Assembly: GCF_913060805.1 (NCBI RefSeq)
Contig: NZ_CAJXTC010000005.1
Span: forward strand, 62,001-126,000
Length of the DNA stretch: 64,000 bases
DNA from: an uncultured Draconibacterium sp.
GTDB lineage: Bacteria; Bacteroidota; Bacteroidia; Bacteroidales; Prolixibacteraceae
Reading direction: 5' to 3'
A model generated the notes under the pieces. It saw only the letters and a list, made by a program, of their open reading frames with translations. It made no database searches and had not been told where the DNA came from. This document shows, in pieces, positions 28,762 to 37,518 of the stretch. Numbering within the stretch: position 1 is the stretch's first letter; the number at the start of each line of letters is the position of its first letter. The position numbers and the translations under genes were made by a program.

Positions 28762-30117
28762 ATGAAACAAATGTTCAAAATTTTAAGGAGTATGTCTCCT
28801 TTATTTGTATTACTATTTATCCTGTCGGCCTGTTCTACCAATGAGTGGCCACAATTATTTGGTCCTAACTCAAATATGGTCATCCAGGCAAAGGATTTAC
28901 CAAGCGAGTGGAATGATAGTTTAAACATCAGGTGGACAGCCAATTTGGAAGGTGAGGGATGGTCGTCGCCAATTGTACTGGGCGATAAAATTTTTATCAC
29001 ATCATCGGTATTGGTGAAGGAAGCTGAAAAGCCGGAGCCAAAAGAAGAAACCGAGCAACAGGGAGATCAACTGGCGGAGGAAGACAAAAGTTTTGAAACC
29101 GCTGTTTATCGCTGGCAACTCTCGTGCCTTGATGCGAAAACCGGGAAAGAACTATGGAAACAGGTTTCTTTTGAAGGCAATCCTCGAATTAACAAACATG
29201 TTGGAAGTACCTATGCCTGTGAAACACCTGTAACCGATGGAAAATATGTTTACGCCTATTATGGTATGGTTGGTGTATATTGTTACGATCTGGCCGGAAA
29301 CCTGATTTGGGAAAAAGACCTTGGCGCATACCCAATGCTTAACGGCTGGGGAACCGGATCATCGCCGCTGGTTTACAATGGAAATTTATACGTTCAGGTG
29401 GATAATGAAGAGAATTCATTTTTGTTTGCACTGGATGCTGCGACGGGTGATGAAAAATGGAAGGTTAACCGCGATGAAAAAACGAACTACTCTACTCCTG
29501 TTATCTGGAAAAATGTAAATGGTGACGAGTTGATCGTGATGGGATTAACAATTCGTTCCTATAATCCGGAAACAGGAGATTTGATCTGGCAGTTAAAAGC
29601 CGGAGGAAATTATGGAGTTCCTTCTCCTGTATTTGATGCTGAATACATTTATTTGGGAACTGCAGCAGGTCCTGGCGAATCAACATCGTTATTTGCAGTT
29701 AAAGCCGGTGCCAACGGTGACATTTCTTTAGCCGAGGGCGAGACATCGAACGAGTGGGTAGTTTGGAGTAATCCGAACACCGGTCTAACAAATTCGTCAC
29801 CGGTATTATACAACGGCCTGATTTACGTTGTTGCCAGCCGAGGAGGTTTGGTAAGCTGTGTTGATGCTGCAACCGGCGAGCTGTATTACCAGGAAAAGAT
29901 GAGCAAAGTTGGCGCGTGCTGGGCATCGCCGTGGATTTACAACGATCAGTTGTATTTTTACGATGAGCGCGGCGTAACGCGTATCCTAAAAACAGGAAAA
30001 GAGTTTGAACTGTTAAGCGAAAATTCGCTGGATGATAAATTCTGGGCATCAGTTGCGCCAACTTCGGATGCTTATATCTTTAAAGGAGTGAAGAAAATAT
30101 ATTGTGTAGGTAAATAG
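28762..30117 (+). CDS. PQQ-type beta-propeller repeat lipoprotein
   Basis: 451 residues. The signal peptide has the lipobox LSAC (Cys near residue 23), and the mature protein starts STNEWPQLFGPNSN, typical of the PQQ-binding-like beta-propeller family of Bacteroidota. Repeated blade motifs are visible (LDAKTGKELWKQVSF, LDAATGDEKWKVN, YNPETGDLIWQLKAGG, VDAATGELYYQEKM). Such proteins are structurally like BamB or quinoprotein dehydrogenases, but the dehydrogenase catalytic domain and PQQ-ligand disulfide are not evident. It may be a scaffold or carbohydrate-associated protein. It is monocistronic between terminators; the exact role is unknown. Confidence 0.82.
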   Translation: MKQMFKILRSMSPLFVLLFILSACSTNEWPQLFGPNSNMVIQAKDLPSEWNDSLNIRWTANLEGEGWSSPIVLGDKIFITSSVLVKEAEKPEPKEETEQQGDQLAEEDKSFETAVYRWQLSCLDAKTGKELWKQVSFEGNPRINKHVGSTYACETPVTDGKYVYAYYGMVGVYCYDLAGNLIWEKDLGAYPMLNGWGTGSSPLVYNGNLYVQVDNEENSFLFALDAATGDEKWKVNRDEKTNYSTPVIWKNVNGDELIVMGLTIRSYNPETGDLIWQLKAGGNYGVPSPVFDAEYIYLGTAAGPGESTSLFAVKAGANGDISLAEGETSNEWVVWSNPNTGLTNSSPVLYNGLIYVVASRGGLVSCVDAATGELYYQEKMSKVGACWASPWIYNDQLYFYDERGVTRILKTGKEFELLSENSLDDKFWASVAPTSDAYIFKGVKKIYCVGK

Positions 30118-30133
30118 TCTGCACACAAAAACG

Positions 30134-30165
30134 AAAAAAGCCTCGCAATTTTGCGAGGCTTTTTT
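30134..30165. terminator. Bidirectional terminator between converging genes
   Basis: AAAAAAGCCTCGCAA (30134-30148) pairs with TTGCGAGGCTTTTTT (30151-30165), a 15-bp stem with a two-base gap at its centre (effective loop about AATT). T-runs are present on both strands, so it can terminate the propeller gene (plus) and dps (minus). Confidence 0.9.
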
Positions 30166-30184
30166 GTTAATTCATTTTTGATTT

Positions 30185-30631
30185 TTATGCCAGGAATGAT
30201 TCCAGCATCCAAATTTCTTTTTCAGTATGTCCGATCCAGTCGCTCATCATTGCGGCTGTGCCTTCATCGTTGTTTTCTCCTGCAACTTCAAGAATTTCGT
30301 TAAAGCTTTTCAGGAAATAACGCTGGCTTTCCAATACACTTTCAACAGCCGGTTTAGCCTCCGAAACATTGGCTACTACACCCAGTTGTGCAGTTTTTGT
30401 GTAGTCTTCGAAAGTATGTAACGGCTGACCACCCAACATTAAAATACGCTCTGCAATTTCGTCTACAACTTCGGCTGCCTGGTTGTAATACTCTTCGAAA
30501 CGGGCGTGTAATGCAAAGAATAACTGGCCTTTAATGTTCCAGTGCAAACCGCGCAGGTTTTGATAATGAATTTGGTAATCTGCTAATAACTGATTCAATT
30601 TCTCTACTGTAATTTGATTTTTTGCTTTCAT
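30185..30631 (-). CDS. dps: Dps-family ferritin-like DNA-protection protein
   Basis: 148 residues, normal for Dps. It shows the family's ferroxidase-site segments: the HxxxxGxHW-type motif (HYQNLRGLHWNIKG, residues about 22-35), then FFALHARFEEYYNQAAEVVDEIAERILMLGGQP, where the His, Asp and Glu ligands sit at dimer interfaces. Dps oligomers store iron using peroxide and shield DNA in the cytoplasm. It is transcribed divergently from an OxyR-like LysR gene; the shared upstream region has a -7 element for dps and repeats that could be OxyR sites, matching the known OxyR control of dps in Bacteroides. Confidence 0.95.
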   Translation of the reverse strand: MKAKNQITVEKLNQLLADYQIHYQNLRGLHWNIKGQLFFALHARFEEYYNQAAEVVDEIAERILMLGGQPLHTFEDYTKTAQLGVVANVSEAKPAVESVLESQRYFLKSFNEILEVAGENNDEGTAAMMSDWIGHTEKEIWMLESFLA

Positions 30632-30680
30632 AATATCTAATTTTTAAAGTTTTAATTATTTCTCTTTTGTTTCAACACTT

Positions 30681-30688
30681 CAAAGATA
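30681..30688 (-). promoter_or_regulatory. -7 element of the dps promoter
   Basis: On the minus strand the sequence reads TATCTTTG, an exact match to the Bacteroidota -7 consensus TAnnTTTG, about 50 bases before the dps start codon. The repeats at 30689-30740 lie immediately upstream of it. Confidence 0.6.
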
Positions 30689-30740
30689 CTATTAGTGGTA
30701 TTTATTATATTTATAGCATTATTAGTAATACTTATGCTAT
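30689..30740. promoter_or_regulatory. Candidate OxyR/LysR operator between dps and the regulator
   Basis: Two copies of a TATTAGTrrTAyTTA sequence occur at 30689-30704 and 30719-30734, exactly 30 bp apart (about three helix turns), each centred on a small dyad. An outer dyad ATAGCAT/ATGCTAT (30713-30719 and 30734-30740) encloses the second copy and runs into the LysR start codon. This layout suits a tetrameric LysR protein controlling dps and itself. The site assignment is inferred. Confidence 0.5.
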
Positions 30741-31680
30741 GAATATTGCACAACTGGAGTATCTGAAAGAAATTTATGTATGTGGTTCGTTTTCTCTGGC
30801 TGCCGACAGGCTGGGAGTTACGCAGCCCGCATTAAGTCTGCAAATACAGAAACTGGAGGAAGAGCTGGAGTTTAAATTAATCGACCGTACCAAACGACCC
30901 TTTCAATTCACGGATGAAGGAAAGGTGTTTTACGAAAAATCGCTGGAAATTTTAAAGCAGATCGAAGCGTTGAAACAGATTTCGGTCAACATTAGCGAAG
31001 AAGTGAGTGGTAATCTGAAAGTAGGGATAATACCAACCCTCGCACCTTATCTCGTTCCGCTTTTTATTCATCAGTTGGGTAAGGATTATCCGGCTTTGCA
31101 GCTGGAAATATACGAGCTAAAAACCGAGGAGATCATTGATGAAATAAAAATGGGTGATATTGATTGCGGCATTATTTCCACTCCGGTTTCCGCTACAAAT
31201 ATTACTATAACGCCACTTTTCTACGAACGTTTTTATGCCTATCTCTCCGAAGATCACCGTTTGTTCGAACAGGATTCCATCGATATCAAATCAATTGAAG
31301 AGGGTGAAATCTGGTATCTTGAAGAGGGGAATTGTTTTCAGAACCAGGTGAATTCCATCTGTCAGCTAAATCCGCAAAAGAAGAACAAACAACGGCTGGT
31401 GTATCACAGTAATTCTATTGAATCATTAAGGCGTATTGTGGAGTACAAAAGTGGCCTGACTTTTATTCCCGAGTTGGCTACCATTAATATTCCGGCCGAG
31501 CAGGAAGAGCTGATAAAAGAAATTGTGCCGAATGAACCGGTTCGCGAGATTAGCCTGATAACTGCCAAACGATTTGCCAAAGAGCGTCAGGTTGATGCTT
31601 TGCAGAAGGTCATAAAAAGCAGTATTCCGGCCCGCATGCTTAAACAACCCGAAAAGGGAATTGTGGATACGCTCTTATAA
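30739..31680 (+). CDS. oxyR: LysR-family regulator, OxyR-like
   Basis: 313 residues from the ATG at 30739. The upstream TTG extension is rejected because it would run through the promoter/operator region and the family starts at MNIAQLEYLKEI. Residues 1-60 form the winged HTH (SFSLAADRLGVTQPALSLQIQKLE), followed by the two-lobed sensor domain. The candidate redox cysteines are in GDIDCGIIS (about 142) and EGNCFQNQVNSICQLN (about 203 and 212), the latter pair resembling the CxxxxxxxC peroxide switch of OxyR. Divergence from dps supports a peroxide-sensing role. The gene symbol rests on these features and not on a database comparison. Confidence 0.85.
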   Translation: MNIAQLEYLKEIYVCGSFSLAADRLGVTQPALSLQIQKLEEELEFKLIDRTKRPFQFTDEGKVFYEKSLEILKQIEALKQISVNISEEVSGNLKVGIIPTLAPYLVPLFIHQLGKDYPALQLEIYELKTEEIIDEIKMGDIDCGIISTPVSATNITITPLFYERFYAYLSEDHRLFEQDSIDIKSIEEGEIWYLEEGNCFQNQVNSICQLNPQKKNKQRLVYHSNSIESLRRIVEYKSGLTFIPELATINIPAEQEELIKEIVPNEPVREISLITAKRFAKERQVDALQKVIKSSIPARMLKQPEKGIVDTLL

Positions 31681-31683
31681 ATT

Positions 31684-31724
31684 GTAGTGATACTCTCACT
31701 CAAAGTGAGGGTATCACTACTTTT
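31684..31724 (+). terminator. Terminator after the LysR gene
   Basis: GTAGTGATACTCTCAC (31684-31699) pairs with GTGAGGGTATCACTAC (31705-31720), a 16-bp stem with one G-U pair and a 5-nt loop, followed by TTTT. It begins 4 bases after the stop codon. Confidence 0.85.
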
Positions 31725-31799
31725 AAATCACCACTTATTGGGATTGATTTGTATTTCGCAACGGGCTTACTTTGTGTTGTATCAAAAAAAGCTCAGAAA

Positions 31800-32147
31800 A
31801 TGGAAATACTTATAGAAACCCAAAATGGAAAGATTTTTAAATGCGCAAAATGCGATGCCGTGCATGTTGAGTACAAGAATCTGAACTTCAATTTTAAATA
31901 ACAAGACTTCCGGAAATTTGCCGATTATATTCAAAATCTGGATGGCGAAGAGTGGACATTGCGAAACAAAACATCAAATTTTAAGCGAAAAATTATTATT
32001 CCGGTTGGCAGCCAGATCTTAAATGCTTTGTTGGATGCAAAGGAATTGAACGAACTGAGAAGCCTTCTAAATTTTAAGAAAGACAACGCTTATTTTCAGC
32101 AAACGATAAAAGCGGGAGGTCTGGAATTTACCTCGCATTTAAACTAG
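31800..32147 (+). pseudogene. Small conserved Bacteroidota protein interrupted by an in-frame stop
   Basis: From the ATG at 31800 a single frame would encode about 115 residues but is broken by TAA at 31899-31901 (codon 34). Before the stop it reads MEILIETQNGKIFKCAKCDA with a CxxC motif, then HVEYKNLNFNFK; after it, QDFRKFADYIQNLDGEEW and KRKIIIPVGSQILNALLDAK. Both halves look like one small zinc-ribbon-like family of Bacteroidota, and the frame is unbroken apart from the stop. A GAA-to-TAA change would explain it. Restart at the TTG at 31959 would give a 62-residue fragment without the CxxC. A sequencing error or recoding cannot be excluded. Confidence 0.6.
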
Positions 32148-32182
32148 TTTGAATACGGACCTAGCGAGAAGCTTTGATGTTA

Positions 32183-32968
32183 CTATTTCTCTTTTGCATA
32201 GGCATACCAGTATAAGGTGCCAACAAAAAAGCCACCTCCAACAATATTTCCAAGTGTTGCCGGAATCAGGTTTTTAACCACAAAGGTTGCCCAGCTAATA
32301 TCAGCTCCTTCGAAAATGGCCAGCGGAATAAAGAACATGTTGGCAATACTGTGCTCAAAACCCATGGTAACAAATGCCATAACCGGCCACCAGATACCTA
32401 AAATCTTTCCGCTGGTGTGTTGTGCCGACATGCCCATCCAAAGCGCTAAACAAACCAGCCAGTTGGCACCAATACCTTTTAAAAATGTGGTGAAAAAAGG
32501 ATTGGAAGTTTTCCCCACCGCAATCTTTTCAACTGTATTTATCCAAGGCTCAGCGTTTACCAAATGCGTGAGGTGAACTAAAAAATAGGCAACAAACACA
32601 GCACCAACAAAGTTGCCCACATAAACCAACGACCAGTTACGAAGCGGAGCAGTCCAGCGTTGTTTGCCTCCCAGTACATTGGGCATAAAATAGGCACTGT
32701 TACCGGTAAAAAGTTCTGCTCCGGCCATAACTACAATCATCAGTCCAACGGGGAACATGGCACCCATAAGAAACTTCGGGATGCCGGGATTTTCAGCGCC
32801 AATTCCCGGAACACCTCCGCCAACCAAAATGGCCAGCAAACCACCAAAAGCAATGTAGGCGCCGGCCAAAAATGCCAGTGTCAATATCTTTTTTGCGGAG
32901 TAACTGTCTTTTGCAATGGCCAGCTTCCCGGCTTCGTTAATTATTTCTTTTGGTGAATATAAACTCAT
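32183..32968 (-). CDS. focA: Formate/nitrite transporter (FNT) family channel
   Basis: 261 residues from the ATG at 32968; an upstream in-frame start would translate the intergenic GATACT repeats and is rejected. FNT signatures are visible: AGAYIAFGG, GAELFTGNSAYF, GNFVGAVFVAYF, LALWMGMSAQHTSGK and FEHSIANMFFIPLAIF, giving the usual six membrane segments. It moves formate across the inner membrane. As the third gene of pflB-pflA-focA on the minus strand, formate export or reimport is the natural role. Loops and length match FocA rather than NirC, judged from context. Confidence 0.92.
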   Translation of the reverse strand: MSLYSPKEIINEAGKLAIAKDSYSAKKILTLAFLAGAYIAFGGLLAILVGGGVPGIGAENPGIPKFLMGAMFPVGLMIVVMAGAELFTGNSAYFMPNVLGGKQRWTAPLRNWSLVYVGNFVGAVFVAYFLVHLTHLVNAEPWINTVEKIAVGKTSNPFFTTFLKGIGANWLVCLALWMGMSAQHTSGKILGIWWPVMAFVTMGFEHSIANMFFIPLAIFEGADISWATFVVKNLIPATLGNIVGGGFFVGTLYWYAYAKEK

Positions 32969-32982
32969 TGTTATTCTTTTTG

Positions 32983-33019
32983 TGATACTAGATACTTGAT
33001 GTTTGATACTAGATACTTG
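32983..33019. repeat. Two 16-bp direct repeats between focA and pflA
   Basis: TGATACTAGATACTTG occurs at 32983-32998 and 33004-33019, a 21-bp period. A degenerate relative of the same GATACT-rich repeat lies between two efflux genes at 45306-45367. These resemble short intergenic tandem repeats scattered in some Bacteroidota genomes. Confidence 0.7.
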
Positions 33020-33033
33020 CAACTCGAAGCTAT

Positions 33034-33783
33034 TTACTTCACAATTATGTCTTTAAAATGCGGTTTCAGCATTTCAAAAGCACGGTCGATCTGTTCGGGA
33101 GTGTTTTCCTTTACGTCCTTAAACTGGTAGTCCATTCCCAATGATTCCCATTTGTAAGTTCCCAGTTTGTGGTAGGGGAGTATTTCAAACTTTTCGAGGT
33201 AGCTATTTTCTGAGAAAGTTTCGATCAACCACGTTAACGATTCATCGCTATCTGTGTAACCCGGTACCAGCACATAACGCAGCCAATACGGTTTTTGATT
33301 TTGCTCGCGAAGTTGAATATTCTCCAACAAACGATCAAGTCCTTTTGCTCCTGTAATCGACTTGAAACCCTCTTCTGTGGTTGCCTTTACGTCGAACATC
33401 ACCAGGTCGGATAATGCCGAAATTAAATGTTGTGCTTCTGGTGTTCGAATCAACCCGTTAGTATCAATATTTGTATGAATACCTTCTTCTTTCAAAGCTT
33501 CAAAAAAGGGAATCAGTGCTTTACTTTGCAACATCGGTTCTCCACCTGAAACTGTAACTCCGCCATCATCACCAAAATATGTTTTCATATTTCCGGCGCG
33601 TTTTACCAGGCTCTCAATGTCGGTTGGTGTTCCGCCTTTTAAAGCAATGGTATCTGCATTCTGACAGTATTTACACTGCAGGTTGCAGCCCTGTAAAAAC
33701 ACGACCAAACGAATTCCGGGACCATCGTGTGTGCCAAATGATTCGATGGAATGGACGATTAATTTATTTTCAGTTGGAGACAT
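33034..33783 (-). CDS. pflA: Pyruvate formate-lyase activating enzyme (radical SAM)
   Basis: 249 residues from the ATG at 33783 (the TTG at 33795 is less likely). It has the radical-SAM cluster motif CNLQCKYC (CxxxCxxC, near residue 33) followed by GGEPMLQ and the glycyl-radical-activase features THDGPGIRLVVFLQGC and DTNGL. The enzyme uses S-adenosylmethionine and a 4Fe-4S cluster to install the glycyl radical on PflB, whose gene is directly upstream. Length matches the short PflA type without an added ferredoxin domain. Confidence 0.96.
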   Translation of the reverse strand: MSPTENKLIVHSIESFGTHDGPGIRLVVFLQGCNLQCKYCQNADTIALKGGTPTDIESLVKRAGNMKTYFGDDGGVTVSGGEPMLQSKALIPFFEALKEEGIHTNIDTNGLIRTPEAQHLISALSDLVMFDVKATTEEGFKSITGAKGLDRLLENIQLREQNQKPYWLRYVLVPGYTDSDESLTWLIETFSENSYLEKFEILPYHKLGTYKWESLGMDYQFKDVKENTPEQIDRAFEMLKPHFKDIIVK

Positions 33784-33794
33784 ATTGTTTAACA

Positions 33795-33831
33795 AAAAAG
33801 CATGCCAGCCAGTTTAGACCGACCGGCATGC
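33795..33831 (-). terminator. Hairpin/terminator between pflB and pflA
   Basis: On the minus strand GCATGCC...GGCATGC (33831-33825 with 33806-33800) forms a 7-bp stem followed by six T (33799-33794). It probably attenuates readthrough from pflB so that less activase than lyase is made. A -7-like element abuts it (33831-33838). Confidence 0.65.
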
Positions 33832-33838
33832 AAAAGTA
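33831..33838 (-). promoter_or_regulatory. Possible internal -7 element for pflA
   Basis: The minus strand reads TACTTTTG, a match to TAnnTTTG, overlapping the outer base of the pflB hairpin and about 50 bases before the pflA ATG. It may give pflA-focA a second promoter. The same octamer appears before pflB. Confidence 0.4.
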
Positions 33839-33851
33839 GTATAATGTATGA

Positions 33852-36080
33852 TTACATTGTTTCGTGGAAGGATCGCGTAAGCACTTCCTGCTGCTGTTCG
33901 CGTGTTAAACGAACAAAATTTACGGCGTATCCCGATACCCGAATTGTTAACTGCGGGTGATCTTCAGGATGCTCCATAGCATGAAGAAGCGTGTCGCGGT
34001 CGAGCACATTTACATTTAAGTGCTGTGCGTTGCAACCGAAATATCCGTCGAGTGTGCGAACCAAGTTTTCAATTCGCATTTCAGGTGTTGCACCCAACGA
34101 TTTTGGAACTACCGAAAGTGTATTTGAAATACCGTCTTTCGAGTCTTTATAATCGATTTTAGCCACCGAATTCAACGACGCAATTACACCGTGTGTATCA
34201 CGTCCGTGCATCGGGTTGGCGCCCGGTGCGAAAGCAACTCCTTTGGCTCGCCCGTCGGGAGTAGCTCCAGTTTTCTTTCCGTAAACCACATTCGAAGTAA
34301 TGGTTAACACCGACATAGTTGGCATGGCATTTTTGTACACCGGAAGTTTTTCCAGCTCCATATTAAAATGCTCCACCACATCGCGCGCAATGTGGTCAAC
34401 ACGGTCGTCGTCGTTTCCATATTTTGGAAAATCGCCTTCGATCTGGAAATCAACGGTCAGGCCATTTTCATCACGAATTGGTTTTACTTTGGCGTGTTTA
34501 ATGGCCGAAAGCGAGTCGGCAACAATCGATAATCCTGCAATACCGTATGCGATATTAATTTTTGGATTGGTATCGATAAGCGCCATTTGAGCTTTTTCGT
34601 AGTAATATTTGTCGTGCATAAAGTGGATGATGTTCATCGCTTCGTTGTATACACGCGCCACTTCTTTCATGGCTATTTTAAAGTTGTCAATTACTTTGTC
34701 GTAATCCAGGTATTCCTCTTCAATGAAGGGAATTCCATCCACCATTTGTGTTCCTGTATTTTCGCATCGACCGCTGTTAATAGCCAAAAGCAGTGTTTTT
34801 GCCAGGTTGGTACGTGCACCAAAAAACTGGATGTGTTTACCCAACTCCTGCATCGATACACAACATGCAATTCCATAGTCGTCGCAATTTGAGCTGGTAC
34901 GCATCAAATCATCATTTTCGTACTGAATTGATGAGGTTTCGATAGATACTTTCGCGCAATAATCTTTAAAACCTTTTGGCAGGTTTTTCGACCAAAGAAT
35001 GGTAATATTTGGCTCTGGCGAAGGCCCTAAATTGTATAGTGTATTCAGGAAACGGAACGAAGTTTTGGTTACTTTGCTGCGTCCGTCGATCAAAAGACCA
35101 CCAATACTTTCGGTTACCCATGTTGGATCGCCGGCGAAGATCTGGTCGTAAGCCTCCATACGCAGGTGGCGAACCATTCGTAGTTTCATAACAAACTGGT
35201 CGATGTATTCCTGAGCGTCGGTTTCAGTAATTTTTCCATCCTGAATATCTTTTTCAATAAAAATATCGAGGAACGAAGAAACACTTCCCAACGACATGGC
35301 AGCACCATCTTGTTCTTTAACCGCTGCAAGGTAGGCCATGTAAGTCCATTGAACCGCTTCGCGGGCATTTTGTGCCGGGCGCGAAAGGTCAAGACCGTAA
35401 ATGGTTCCCATTTCAATCATGTCGCTCAAAGCACGGATCTGCTCCGAAACTTCTTCGCGCAAACGAATGGTAGCATCACTCATCGGACCGGTGATTTTTT
35501 GCAGGTCTTCTTTTTTACCTTCAATCAGACGGTTGATACCATACAAAGCTACACGGCGGTAGTCGCCAATAATTCGTCCACGGGCATAATTATCGGGTAA
35601 TCCGGTAAGAAATCCCAGCGAGCGGAATTTCCGGATCTCATCGGTGTAAGCATCAAAAACACCATCGTTGTGGGTTTTGGTGTACTTACTAAAACTCTCG
35701 TGAACAACCGGATTGGGTTTTAAACCGTGTTCCGATAAAGCTTTTTTTACCACATTGTAACCTCCGTAAGGTTTCATGGCACGTTTTAGTAACTTGTCGG
35801 TTTGTAAGCCAACAATCACTTCGTTTTCCTTGTCGATGAACCCGGCCTCGAAAGCCGTCATTCCCGAAACGATATTTACATCAACATCGCGTAAACCGTT
35901 GTTCTGGCGCTCTTCTTTCAGGGCCTCTTTACAAAGGTCCCATAATTTGCTGGTGCGCGCTGTCGGGCCTTCCAGAAATTTGTGATCGCCGGTGTACGGG
36001 GTGATATTTAAAGTCACAAAATCTTTCACTTCAATGGCTTTGCACCATCGTCCTGTTTTGAAAGTGTTTTCTAAATCCAT
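33852..36080 (-). CDS. pflB: Formate C-acetyltransferase (pyruvate formate-lyase)
   Basis: 742 residues, the usual length. The catalytic cysteine pair is in [11 protein letters not shown] and the glycyl-radical site is Gly717 in RVSGYAVNF near the C-terminus. The N-terminus ([26 protein letters not shown]) is typical of PflB rather than of choline or glycerol lyases. It converts pyruvate and CoA to acetyl-CoA and formate in the cytoplasm under anoxic conditions. It leads the operon with pflA and focA, indicating mixed-acid fermentation. Confidence 0.98.
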   Translation of the reverse strand: MDLENTFKTGRWCKAIEVKDFVTLNITPYTGDHKFLEGPTARTSKLWDLCKEALKEERQNNGLRDVDVNIVSGMTAFEAGFIDKENEVIVGLQTDKLLKRAMKPYGGYNVVKKALSEHGLKPNPVVHESFSKYTKTHNDGVFDAYTDEIRKFRSLGFLTGLPDNYARGRIIGDYRRVALYGINRLIEGKKEDLQKITGPMSDATIRLREEVSEQIRALSDMIEMGTIYGLDLSRPAQNAREAVQWTYMAYLAAVKEQDGAAMSLGSVSSFLDIFIEKDIQDGKITETDAQEYIDQFVMKLRMVRHLRMEAYDQIFAGDPTWVTESIGGLLIDGRSKVTKTSFRFLNTLYNLGPSPEPNITILWSKNLPKGFKDYCAKVSIETSSIQYENDDLMRTSSNCDDYGIACCVSMQELGKHIQFFGARTNLAKTLLLAINSGRCENTGTQMVDGIPFIEEEYLDYDKVIDNFKIAMKEVARVYNEAMNIIHFMHDKYYYEKAQMALIDTNPKINIAYGIAGLSIVADSLSAIKHAKVKPIRDENGLTVDFQIEGDFPKYGNDDDRVDHIARDVVEHFNMELEKLPVYKNAMPTMSVLTITSNVVYGKKTGATPDGRAKGVAFAPGANPMHGRDTHGVIASLNSVAKIDYKDSKDGISNTLSVVPKSLGATPEMRIENLVRTLDGYFGCNAQHLNVNVLDRDTLLHAMEHPEDHPQLTIRVSGYAVNFVRLTREQQQEVLTRSFHETM

Positions 36081-36128
36081 AAACTTTTACCTTTTTCTAA
36101 ATAAACTCTTACTAAACCAATTTGTTTG

Positions 36129-36136
36129 CAAAAGTA
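36129..36136 (-). promoter_or_regulatory. -7 element of the pflB promoter
   Basis: The minus strand reads TACTTTTG (TAnnTTTG consensus) about 50 bases upstream of the pflB start codon, in the divergent region with the CDF transporter gene. No equally clear -33 TTTG was seen. Confidence 0.5.
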
Positions 36137-36156
36137 GTTCTAAATAACAATTCTTT

Positions 36157-36178
36157 AAATCCCTATTTATGGGGATTT
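36157..36178. promoter_or_regulatory. Dyad upstream of pflB and the metal exporter
   Basis: AAATCCC (36157-36163) and GGGATTT (36172-36178) form an inverted repeat with an 8-nt centre, midway between the divergent pflB and CDF genes. It could be an operator for either gene, for example an anaerobic or metal regulator. No regulator is assigned. Confidence 0.4.
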
Positions 36179-36228
36179 TTATTAAACTATAAATGCAGAT
36201 ATTTGTATTAATTGAAAACTGAAGAATA

Positions 36229-37170
36229 ATGGCAGATCATCATCACGATCATGGGCATCATCACGATCATGGGCATCATCACCATCATCATCACGAAATA
36301 CGAGGGAAGAAATTACTGTGGGTAACGGTTCTGAATCTTTCCATTACCATTGTGCAGATTATCGGTGGAATTATTTCGAATAGTTTGTCGTTACTGTCTG
36401 ATGCACTGCATAACCTCGGCGATTCGTCGGCAATTTTTATCGCATTTTTGGCGGGTAAACGAAGCCGCAAACCTTCGGATGAACAAAAGACCTTTGGCTA
36501 TAAACGTGTTGAAATTCTGGCTGCCCTTTTTAACGGAGTGGTGCTGATCGGGATTTGTTTGTACCTGTTTTTTGAGGCCTACGAACGTTTTGTAAATCCT
36601 GAGCCCATTAAAGGAAAGATCATGTTTATTGTGGCAACATTTGGTTTGCTGGCCAATCTGATTTCGGTTTTTGTGCTGAATAAAGATAAAAACCACAACC
36701 TGAATGTGCGTGCTGCTTACCTGCATTTACTGGGTGATACATTTTCGTCGGTAGCCGTGATTATTGGTGGTATTGCCATTTGGAAATTCGAGGTTTTCTG
36801 GATCGATCCGCTGATTACTGTTTTGGTAGGTATGTACATTATTTACCATACCTGGGGAGTTGTAAAAGAAACTGTTGATATTTTAATGCAATCGACACCA
36901 GATGATATCGACCTTAACGCAATAAAAGAAGAAGTGGAGAAGATTCCGGAGATCGATAATATTCATCACATTCATGTTTGGAAACTGGATGATACACAAA
37001 TTCATTTGGAGGCGCATATAAACATGGAAGCCAATATTAGCATGTTGGAATTGATGGGAGTTCGTGCGAAAGCCGAAAAACTGCTTCACGATAAATTTGG
37101 CATCGAGCACATAACGTTGCAGGCCGGTTACGATTGTTGCGACAACAATTCCGAACTGCTTGCGCATTAA
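36229..37170 (+). CDS. Cation diffusion facilitator (CDF) metal exporter with His-rich N-terminus
   Basis: 313 residues. The first 22 residues are almost entirely His, Asp and Gly (HHHDHGHHHDHGHHHHHHH), a probable metal-buffering tail. The membrane domain has the CDF metal-site motif SLSLLSDALHNLGDS (the HxxxD of zinc transporters reads SDALHNLGD) and a second site in AYLHLLGDTFSSV. The C-terminal cytoplasmic domain (about 215-300) carries IHHIHVWKLDDTQIHLEAHINM. It exports Zn2+ or similar ions by proton antiport in the inner membrane and is most like ZitB/CzcD. It is divergent from pflB. Confidence 0.93.
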   Translation: MADHHHDHGHHHDHGHHHHHHHEIRGKKLLWVTVLNLSITIVQIIGGIISNSLSLLSDALHNLGDSSAIFIAFLAGKRSRKPSDEQKTFGYKRVEILAALFNGVVLIGICLYLFFEAYERFVNPEPIKGKIMFIVATFGLLANLISVFVLNKDKNHNLNVRAAYLHLLGDTFSSVAVIIGGIAIWKFEVFWIDPLITVLVGMYIIYHTWGVVKETVDILMQSTPDDIDLNAIKEEVEKIPEIDNIHHIHVWKLDDTQIHLEAHINMEANISMLELMGVRAKAEKLLHDKFGIEHITLQAGYDCCDNNSELLAH

Positions 37171-37294
37171 GAGACCGAATTGTCTGAATTCCCCTTTTCA
37201 TGGGAGTACCCTGAAATAAAATCATCATTTTACGCGATTGTCAGCCCGGTAAAAAACACGGAATTTTACACTGGTAATTTTAAATGACAAGCGT

Positions 37295-37510
37295 ATGATT
37301 TTTTCATTTATTTCATCACTCACCGTTAGCTCATCGCAAAATGAACTGGTGTCGTCGGTTTTTATCGACTTTTCATTTTATCTCATCATCGCCGGATTGA
37401 TCGGCTGGGTTTTATTCCGAAAAGAAAAAGGAAAATACATTAGCAAGGCCTTAATGACCTTAATGATCGTGGCGCCTTTACTGTTTCTTATTTTAAAACT
37501 TGGAAAATAA
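37295..37510 (+). CDS. Small predicted membrane protein, function unknown
   Basis: 71 residues with two hydrophobic stretches (FIDFSFYLIIAGLIGWVLF about 24-42, and ALMTLMIVAPLLFLILKL about 52-69) separated by a basic loop (RKEKGKY). It is not the shadow of another gene and ends 8 bases before the converging LuxR gene's stop. I do not recognise the family, and its coding status is moderately supported by composition and placement. Confidence 0.5.
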   Translation: MIFSFISSLTVSSSQNELVSSVFIDFSFYLIIAGLIGWVLFRKEKGKYISKALMTLMIVAPLLFLILKLGK

Positions 37511-37518
37511 TGTGGCTG

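Noticed and set aside
31959-32147. Independent 62-residue gene starting with TTG
   Set aside because: The same frame continues upstream through a conserved CxxC segment to an ATG at 31800, broken only by one TAA, so a split gene is the better reading.
32969-33022. 18-residue N-terminal extension of focA
   Set aside because: The extension is encoded by the intergenic GATACT direct repeats; FNT proteins start near MSLYSPKE.
36235-36295. Short CATCATCACGATCATGGG repeats as a tandem-repeat or CRISPR-like element
   Set aside because: They encode the His/Asp/Gly tail of a CDF metal exporter in frame; no spacers and no cas genes are present.
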